This document shows positions 58,777-64,000 of a DNA stretch of 64,000 bases, piece by piece. The stretch spans positions 1 through 64,000 of IMG/VR virus record IMGVR_UViG_3300042922_000725. One strand, written 5' to 3'. How positions within the stretch are numbered: the first letter of the stretch is position 1; each line of letters begins with the position of its first letter. Under the pieces are notes generated by a model. That model saw nothing but the letters and a program-made list of their open reading frames with translations. It had not been told where the DNA came from and did not search any database. This DNA is from a virus. Both the position numbers and the translations under genes were made by a program.

Positions 58777-59559
58777 ATGTCGTTTGTTCAAACAGGTTTT
58801 TCATGGAATAGCAAAAGCAATGAAGAAGTTGGCGTTATGTTAGTTCATGAAGATTCTTCAAGCATTAAACAAGCTTTTGGAATAACGTCTAAACAAGTAA
58901 GAGAAAAAATTAGATATAGAGATATTCCAGTTAGTTATGGAGTTGAAAAAGAAACATCTACAATGCCTATTTCTATTACAAAAATAGATGGTTCAGAATT
59001 TACATATGAAGATAGAGTTGAATTAGCAAGGTTCTTTAGACCAGACAATAACTTTCATGAATTTTGGAGTTACGATTACGGTGATAGACATATATTCTAT
59101 CTTTACTTTAATTCAGGTAGTTTTGAAAACTTCTTTTCTGATAAAGGTATTATAACTTTAGAAGCTGAAATGTTAGCTCCTTACGCATTTAGCCCGGTAT
59201 CTCACGAAGTATATGATTTATTTAACAATACAACTTCAACTATTATAGAAGTAGAAAATAAAAGTAATGTAATAGAATTTTATTATCCTAAAATTGAATT
59301 TACATTATTAGATACAGCTACAAGTTTTAAAATAATAAATCACACCAACGGAGGTCAAGTGTTTGAATTTACTGGACTTCAAACAGGGGAAACTGTGAGT
59401 ATAGATAATTTGGCTAGAAGAATTAAATCTAGTACGGGATTACCTAGATTATCTGATTTTAATAAGAACTGGTTTAATTTATGGTACGGAGTAAATACGA
59501 TTGAAGTATTTGGAAAGTGCATATTAGAAATAAAGTCACAATTCCCAATGATGATATGA
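58777..59559 (+). CDS. Distal tail protein (Dit)
   Basis: A 260-residue protein after the tape measure region. The N-terminal half resembles Dit hub domains (SFVQTGFSWNSKSNEEVGVMLVHED, YGVEKETSTMPISITK) and the C-terminal half is a galectin-like beta sandwich (YYPKIEFTLLDTATSFKIIN). Dit forms the hub at the tail tip joining the tail tube and the tail-associated protein. AGGAGG precedes the ATG. The next gene overlaps or follows by 16 bases. Confidence 0.75.
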   Translation: MSFVQTGFSWNSKSNEEVGVMLVHEDSSSIKQAFGITSKQVREKIRYRDIPVSYGVEKETSTMPISITKIDGSEFTYEDRVELARFFRPDNNFHEFWSYDYGDRHIFYLYFNSGSFENFFSDKGIITLEAEMLAPYAFSPVSHEVYDLFNNTTSTIIEVENKSNVIEFYYPKIEFTLLDTATSFKIINHTNGGQVFEFTGLQTGETVSIDNLARRIKSSTGLPRLSDFNKNWFNLWYGVNTIEVFGKCILEIKSQFPMMI

Positions 59560-59575
59560 TAAACGAGGTGAAAAT

Positions 59576-61966
59576 ATGTTAGTAGAACAATATGATATAA
59601 ATAAAAAATATCCTTTTATATTGATGTTAATGAGTGCAAGGGGAGTAGAATTAGCTGAAATTAAAGATGCTTTTAATAGGCATTTGGAAATAAAATCAGA
59701 AGATATAAGTACATTAAGTTTTGACATTCCTTATAACGTTGAAGATACAGAAACACATCTATTTGTAAAAAATGATTATTATGAATTATTACAAGTTGGA
59801 ATGATAATTAGATTGAACAACGATAGAAAATTTGTAATTGTGGATGCATGGGATAATGAAGGAGAGTCGGATATAAAAAATATAACCGCTTTATCCTTAG
59901 AAAATCAATATACCACAAGAAGAATAACTTTAGATAGTTTAACAAGAGAGTTATATTCTGATACAGAAGGTTCTCCAGAAGGAATATTAAATATAATAGA
60001 GAAAAACTTCCCTTTATTTAAAGTTGGATATGTAGACCCGGCTTGTAGATACGAAACTATAAATGGTGGTTCTGTAAAGAAATATAGGTTCTTTGATGTA
60101 TTTAGAAAGCCACTATATGAGTTTATTAGAACTGACTTACAACAAGCTTTTAATATTATAGTATACTATGATACAATTAATAGAGTATTTAATGTATATG
60201 ATAGAGATACTTTTGGAGAAGATACGGGAATATACATAAGCAAAGAAAATTATGCTAAATATGTTAAAAGACAAATTGTTGGAGATAATATAGTTACAAG
60301 ATTAAGCGTTTCTGGAAATAAAGTAACACCAAACGGAACTGAAAATATATTTATATCTGGAGTTAATTTATTGGGGGGAGACTATGTAGAGAATTTTGAC
60401 TTTTATAAAATTAATGGACAAATGGACGAAATTCTTATTAATGCATTAGATAGATATGATTTATTGTTAGCTGAGAAAAATATTGAGTATCAGAATTTAA
60501 AAACAATATTAACTGGATATAATGCAACTTTAGTAACTAGACAAGCAGAGTTAACCCAATTAGAAGAAGAGTTAGACGCTTTAATTTATACTCAAATGGG
60601 ATATGCACAAGCTGGAAATAACACACAATTACCAACAGCTACAGCAAATGTAAATAATAAAAAAAGCCAAATAAGCACTAAAAATGCTCAAATAACAAGC
60701 GTTCAAAGTCAAATTAATGGAGTTTTAAATCAGATAGAAGATATTGCTGAAGCTATACAAAGACAAAATGCGAGAGATATTGATACTAATGAATTAATAT
60801 TTACAGAAGATGACTTAATTGAACTTGAAAATTTTATACATGAAGAAGATTGGTCGAGTGATTATTTTGACAATGAACAATCTTTATATAATGGAGCTAT
60901 TGAGAAATTAGCTGATTGGAGTGAACCTCCTATTGAATTTGATATTAGTTTAGTTGATTTATTGAGTTGTGCAGAGTTGCAAGATGATTGGGAAAACATA
61001 TTAACAATTGGAAATTATATTACAGTACATATGAGTAATTTAAATCTAGATTATAATATGAAAATAGTTTCTTATAGTTATGAACCTGATTCAAATAATT
61101 TTAGTATGACGTTTAGTAATAAAAATAAAAAAATTGATAATATAAGAGATAGTAACGCTATTAATAATAATGCCGTAGAATCAGGAAAAAGTGTAAATAG
61201 AAAGAAATTAGAGTGGAATCAAGTAGTTGGATTAAAAACTGGATTTGATGATTATAAAAATAATGCTTTAGATATGGCTAAACAAAACGTAATAGCAAGT
61301 CAAGGAAGAAATAAGGTAGATATATCTGAAAATGGAGAGTTTATAACAGATACTGAAAATCCTAATTTACAATTAATTCTAACCGCTGGACAATTGCTTA
61401 TAACAGATGACGCATTAGAGACAGTTCGTACCGCGGTTAATTCCCAAGGAATTACAGCAGAAGAACTAATAGGAGAAATGATTCTTTCTAATAAATTATT
61501 TGTAAAAGACACTACAGGAACATTTTCTATCGTGAATAACTTATTGACAATTAAAGATGCTAGTAATAACATCAAAGTTAAAATTGGTATGTATGCTCCA
61601 GGACAATATGGAGTACAAGTATTTTCTAGTACAGGACAAAGTTTAATTAATGGAGATAGTATAGTTTCTGATGAGTTAAGAGGAGAAATCATTTATGTTG
61701 ATGGTGCATTAAGGTTAAAGAGACCTACATATCAACTTGGTGTAGGGGCAGCTAGAATAGAATTTTTAAATTCTAATGGAGATGTTTTAACCTTGCAAAA
61801 TGATGGATTAACTGGAATAAGATTTGATGGTGGGGGAGCTTTTACGGCGAATAATTTTTATGCAAATTATAACGTTACTTGTACAAATTTAATTGCAACT
61901 AATATAAATACTGCTTTAAGTAATATTTATGCAAGATTATCTGCGTTAGAGGCTGGAACTCCATAA
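59576..61966 (+). CDS. Tail-associated protein (Tal / tail tip)
   Basis: 796 residues directly after Dit. The N-terminal ~380 residues fit the baseplate hub fold of siphovirus Tal proteins (ReqiPepy6 Gp37-like/prophage tail protein, DTETHLFVKNDYYELLQVGMIIRL). A central coiled coil (~300-390) and a beta-rich, Asn/Thr-rich C-terminal part (~530-770) follow, ending in a short helix (NIYARLSALEAG). The C-terminal part probably binds receptor or other spikes. No peptidase or lysozyme motif was seen. GAGGTGAA precedes the ATG. Confidence 0.75.
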   Translation: MLVEQYDINKKYPFILMLMSARGVELAEIKDAFNRHLEIKSEDISTLSFDIPYNVEDTETHLFVKNDYYELLQVGMIIRLNNDRKFVIVDAWDNEGESDIKNITALSLENQYTTRRITLDSLTRELYSDTEGSPEGILNIIEKNFPLFKVGYVDPACRYETINGGSVKKYRFFDVFRKPLYEFIRTDLQQAFNIIVYYDTINRVFNVYDRDTFGEDTGIYISKENYAKYVKRQIVGDNIVTRLSVSGNKVTPNGTENIFISGVNLLGGDYVENFDFYKINGQMDEILINALDRYDLLLAEKNIEYQNLKTILTGYNATLVTRQAELTQLEEELDALIYTQMGYAQAGNNTQLPTATANVNNKKSQISTKNAQITSVQSQINGVLNQIEDIAEAIQRQNARDIDTNELIFTEDDLIELENFIHEEDWSSDYFDNEQSLYNGAIEKLADWSEPPIEFDISLVDLLSCAELQDDWENILTIGNYITVHMSNLNLDYNMKIVSYSYEPDSNNFSMTFSNKNKKIDNIRDSNAINNNAVESGKSVNRKKLEWNQVVGLKTGFDDYKNNALDMAKQNVIASQGRNKVDISENGEFITDTENPNLQLILTAGQLLITDDALETVRTAVNSQGITAEELIGEMILSNKLFVKDTTGTFSIVNNLLTIKDASNNIKVKIGMYAPGQYGVQVFSSTGQSLINGDSIVSDELRGEIIYVDGALRLKRPTYQLGVGAARIEFLNSNGDVLTLQNDGLTGIRFDGGGAFTANNFYANYNVTCTNLIATNINTALSNIYARLSALEAGTP

Positions 61967-62098
61967 TTTATAAAAATAATTAGAAAATATTTTAGAAGCA
62001 TATTGCAATTTAGTAAGATTTATCATATAATGTAAATAAGAACAAATCAAAATAAACAATTATAATATTATATGATAAATCAAAGGAGATTTAAAAAA

Positions 62099-63193
62099 AT
62101 GAAAAGAATTAAAAAATTAGCAATGTTGTTATCGGTTGTATTGTCCTTAAATATAAATACTTTTGTTGCAAAAGCAGATTCTACAAGTGTAAGTCAATTG
62201 GTGGAAAAAGCGGTTTCTCAGAAATCCTTCTATTACTATAATCAGGCTTATGCTCAAATTGTGGTTCTTGAGGATGGAAAAATAAAAGATGCTCTATTAA
62301 ATAGACTTTCTAGTGTTAGCAGTCAAATTTGGAATAATGATGTTAAACTTATCAATAGTGATTTAGATAGTCTTTCTAAAACGGGTAGTGCAAAACTATA
62401 TGACGAAGTTCAAATCAAGATCAATAATTCTAAACTTCCAGAAATTGATAAAGCTTATTTTTTGGCAGAAGTTAATTCGTGGGGTGTAAATCTTGTTTGG
62501 ACAGAAGATTATAAATCAGCCATGAAAGCTTTATTAGGGGCAGGAATACAAAGAACTTCCAAATCAGTTCAAAATGCAAAACAAGAAATTAACAAGGTAA
62601 AAAACATAGAAAATAGGGGGTATCTTATGGATACACTAAATAGTTACAATATAGTAGAAACTTCGACAATTGAAAATAATTCTAATCAAACTATAAGCTT
62701 AAATGAAACATATGATAAAAATAAAGTTGGAAATATTAAGGGGGTAATAAATTATCAAAATAAAAATGGTGAATTACTTCCAGATGTAGCAGCAAGTATT
62801 GCTTTTATTCCCATGACTTCTTTAAAATATATTGACGATAAAGATTATATAAACCAATTTTGCCAAAGTCTTGTTCCAACTACTAAGGTAGGAATTCAAA
62901 TTCTAGGAAAATATGGAATTTATTCAGATTACATCTTGAAAGATGAATATAATTTCAAAGATGTTCCTGCTGGTAAATATTATGTTGTAGTAAGATCATT
63001 TAATTCAACACAATCTCTTTGGAGTTGGGAACTTGATGAAAACGACATGGCTATTTTAGATGCAATATTCAATTCAAAGGATATTGGTAATATGAAACTA
63101 ATGTTACAACAATACAAATATGTTATAACTACAGTTGAAATAAAAGAAAATGAAACTACAACTTTCAATTATAATTTCATGTATGAAGAATAA
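62099..63193 (+). CDS. Secreted protein with signal peptide
   Basis: The N-terminus is a signal peptide (MKRIKKLAMLLSVVLSLNIN, cleavage likely near ALA-like VAKADS at residue ~28). ATG 62099 is chosen; AAAGGAG (62082-62088) lies 10 bases before it. The next ~120 residues are helical (repeats like KSFYYYNQAYAQIVVLEDGKIKDAL). The C-terminal ~170 residues look like an Ig/transthyretin-like beta domain (INYQNKNGELLPDVAASIAF, DVPAGKYYVVVRSF). Exported by the lysogen, perhaps wall-associated. It is a moron candidate; no toxin or enzyme motif is recognised. Confidence 0.7.
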   Translation: MKRIKKLAMLLSVVLSLNINTFVAKADSTSVSQLVEKAVSQKSFYYYNQAYAQIVVLEDGKIKDALLNRLSSVSSQIWNNDVKLINSDLDSLSKTGSAKLYDEVQIKINNSKLPEIDKAYFLAEVNSWGVNLVWTEDYKSAMKALLGAGIQRTSKSVQNAKQEINKVKNIENRGYLMDTLNSYNIVETSTIENNSNQTISLNETYDKNKVGNIKGVINYQNKNGELLPDVAASIAFIPMTSLKYIDDKDYINQFCQSLVPTTKVGIQILGKYGIYSDYILKDEYNFKDVPAGKYYVVVRSFNSTQSLWSWELDENDMAILDAIFNSKDIGNMKLMLQQYKYVITTVEIKENETTTFNYNFMYEE

Positions 63194-63198
63194 TCGAC

Positions 63199-63239
63199 TT
63201 ATTGAAGACTAGGTGATAAAATTACTTAGTCTTCAATAA
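63199..63239 (+). terminator. Terminator-like hairpin
   Basis: TTATTGAAGACTA (63199-63211) pairs with TAGTCTTCAATAA (63227-63239). No long T-run on the + strand, so termination may be partial. Confidence 0.7.
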
Positions 63240-63253
63240 TTTATAAAGTTTTA

Positions 63254-63352
63254 TTAATTAAATATAAACAAAGTCTTTACAATTTCTTTTAAATGTGTTA
63301 AGCTAAATATAATGTAAATAAATAGTAATCTCTCTATTTATAACATACATTA
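63254..63352 (+). promoter_or_regulatory. Recurrent motif copy followed by a long palindrome
   Basis: TTAATTAAATATAAACAAAG (63254-63273) is followed by TAATGTA (63310-63316) with TACATTA (63346-63352) and ATAAATAG (63318-63325) with CTATTTAT (63334-63341). TTTACA (63276) and TATAAT (63308) sigma-A-like hexamers are also nearby. Confidence 0.45.
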
Positions 63353-63421
63353 CATATTTCATATTTTAAAAATTCAATAGTTTTGTTATAATATAGATAT
63401 ATAAAAAGGAGAGATTGAAAG

Positions 63422-63853
63422 ATGGATAATAACAAGAAAGAAGAGCCAGATAAAGATTATATAGAAAAAGCTGTAAAAGATGCAATAGATAAAATACTTG
63501 TAAAAGAAACATATGATTATGAAGATAAGTTAGATAAAGTAATAAGAGAAACAAATAGTCTTAAAAAAGCAATGGAAAATTATTTTAAAAACGAGCCAAA
63601 AGAAGCTGTAAGTATTACTAAACAATATTTTACGAAATACAATTATCAAATAGAAAATAATTTAAAATATTTAATATCTCAAACACCTTATACTCAAACT
63701 GAAATAGCAGAGATGCTAGGAATATCTCCAAAAACGTTGAGTAATATGGTTGCAAACAGGTTTAATACATCTTTAGAAATAGGTTTAAAATTAAGCTTAT
63801 TATTTGGAGTTAGTGTTAATGAAATATTTAAACTTGTAAAACAAGAAAAATAG
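63422..63853 (+). CDS. XRE-family regulator with helical N-terminus
   Basis: The C-terminal ~65 residues are a Cro/C1 helix-turn-helix (YLISQTPYTQTEIAEMLGISPKTLSNMVANRF, then LEIGLKLSLLFGVSVNEIF). N-terminal ~75 residues are charged helix. Architecture parallels the gene at 49024. A TATAAT box (63390-63395) and AAAAAGGAGAG lie upstream. Likely a lysogeny regulator controlling the next gene or itself. Confidence 0.78.
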   Translation: MDNNKKEEPDKDYIEKAVKDAIDKILVKETYDYEDKLDKVIRETNSLKKAMENYFKNEPKEAVSITKQYFTKYNYQIENNLKYLISQTPYTQTEIAEMLGISPKTLSNMVANRFNTSLEIGLKLSLLFGVSVNEIFKLVKQEK

Positions 63854-63910
63854 AAAAATATTACTTGTTATATATTGATAAGTAATATTTGCCATGTTAT
63901 ATTATTCTTA

Positions 63911-63930
63911 CAAGACAAGAAAAAGTCTTG
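63911..63930 (+). other. Small hairpin before the last gene
   Basis: CAAGAC (63911-63916) pairs with GTCTTG (63925-63930) around AAGAAAAA; no T-run. It is probably a leader element. Confidence 0.4.
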
Positions 63931-63960
63931 TGGAATAAGAACAATATGGGGGTTTTATAA

Positions 63961-64000
63961 ATGGAAGTTTTATTAAATAAGTTTTCAATTGACGACATAA
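63961..64000 (+). CDS. Start of an unknown gene (truncated by window end)
   Basis: ATG 63961 follows a GGGGGTTTTATAA ribosome site and begins MEVLLNKFSIDDI, open to the end of the window. Too short to identify. Its spacing and the strong ribosome site suggest a real gene. Confidence 0.6.
   Translation, partial: MEVLLNKFSIDDI

Noticed and set aside
1-64000. CRISPR array
   Set aside because: No set of regularly spaced, identical repeats with unique spacers; the 10-base repeats at 4481 have no spacers.
1-64000. Botulinum neurotoxin or other toxin genes, as found on some c-st-like phages
   Set aside because: No zinc-metalloprotease HExxH toxin, ADP-ribosyltransferase or haemagglutinin gene was seen.
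1-64000. Site-specific integrase and attachment site
   Set aside because: No tyrosine or serine recombinase frame was found, consistent with plasmid maintenance.

Overview
The window is very AT-rich, with polypurine Shine-Dalgarno sequences (AGGAGG, AAAGGAG) and the codon bias of low-GC Firmicutes, most likely Clostridium. The gene content is that of a temperate, tailed phage kept as a plasmid (a phage-plasmid of the C. botulinum phage c-st kind): a type III (TubZRS plus TubY) partition locus, an iteron/Rep_3 replicon and a full siphovirus-type virion module. I see no integrase, no neurotoxin gene and no host housekeeping gene.

Layout. 0-6 kb: end of a truncated gene, a GIY-YIG homing endonuclease, then tubZ-tubR on the minus strand, a repeat-rich centromere-like gap, tubY, and a replication origin (DnaA box, phased decamers, iterons) with its Rep protein. 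6-20 kb: a gene for an unusual single-chain RNA polymerase with double-psi-beta-barrel motifs (relative of SPbeta YonO and of eukaryotic RNA-silencing polymerases), a beta-CASP nuclease, an HNH endonuclease, a YonK-like protein, a small heat-shock protein, a metallophosphoesterase, a ClpP-like protease, small unknowns, and several intergenic stretches rich in predicted RNA structure, including tRNA-like cloverleaves. 20-39 kb: a zinc-finger homing endonuclease, putative small terminase, large terminase interrupted in its Walker A motif by an intein, portal, protease/scaffold, decoration protein, major capsid, connectors, tail tube, a second homing endonuclease, Ig-like (BIG2) proteins and a beta-helix tail spike.

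39-44 kb: a divergent pair of membrane genes (acyltransferase 3, O-antigen ligase-like) likely to alter the host surface, then endolysin and holin. 44-51 kb: small XRE regulators with operator-like palindromes, a Rha protein with a RusA-like tail, a primase-polymerase and small membrane proteins. 51-64 kb: tail assembly genes, a 1797-residue tape measure protein, an antirepressor-like gene with its own consensus sigma-A promoter, distal tail protein, tail-associated protein, a secreted protein, another XRE regulator and the start of a further gene.

The most striking pattern is a motif of about 18 bp, CAATTAAATATWRAYAAA, found some twenty times between genes. It is often followed at once by a long inverted repeat that would form a hairpin at or near the 5' end of the transcript. 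With the phage's own RNA polymerase and a YonK-like partner, this suggests a dedicated phage transcription system. All functional assignments were made by reading the sequence; no database search was run.
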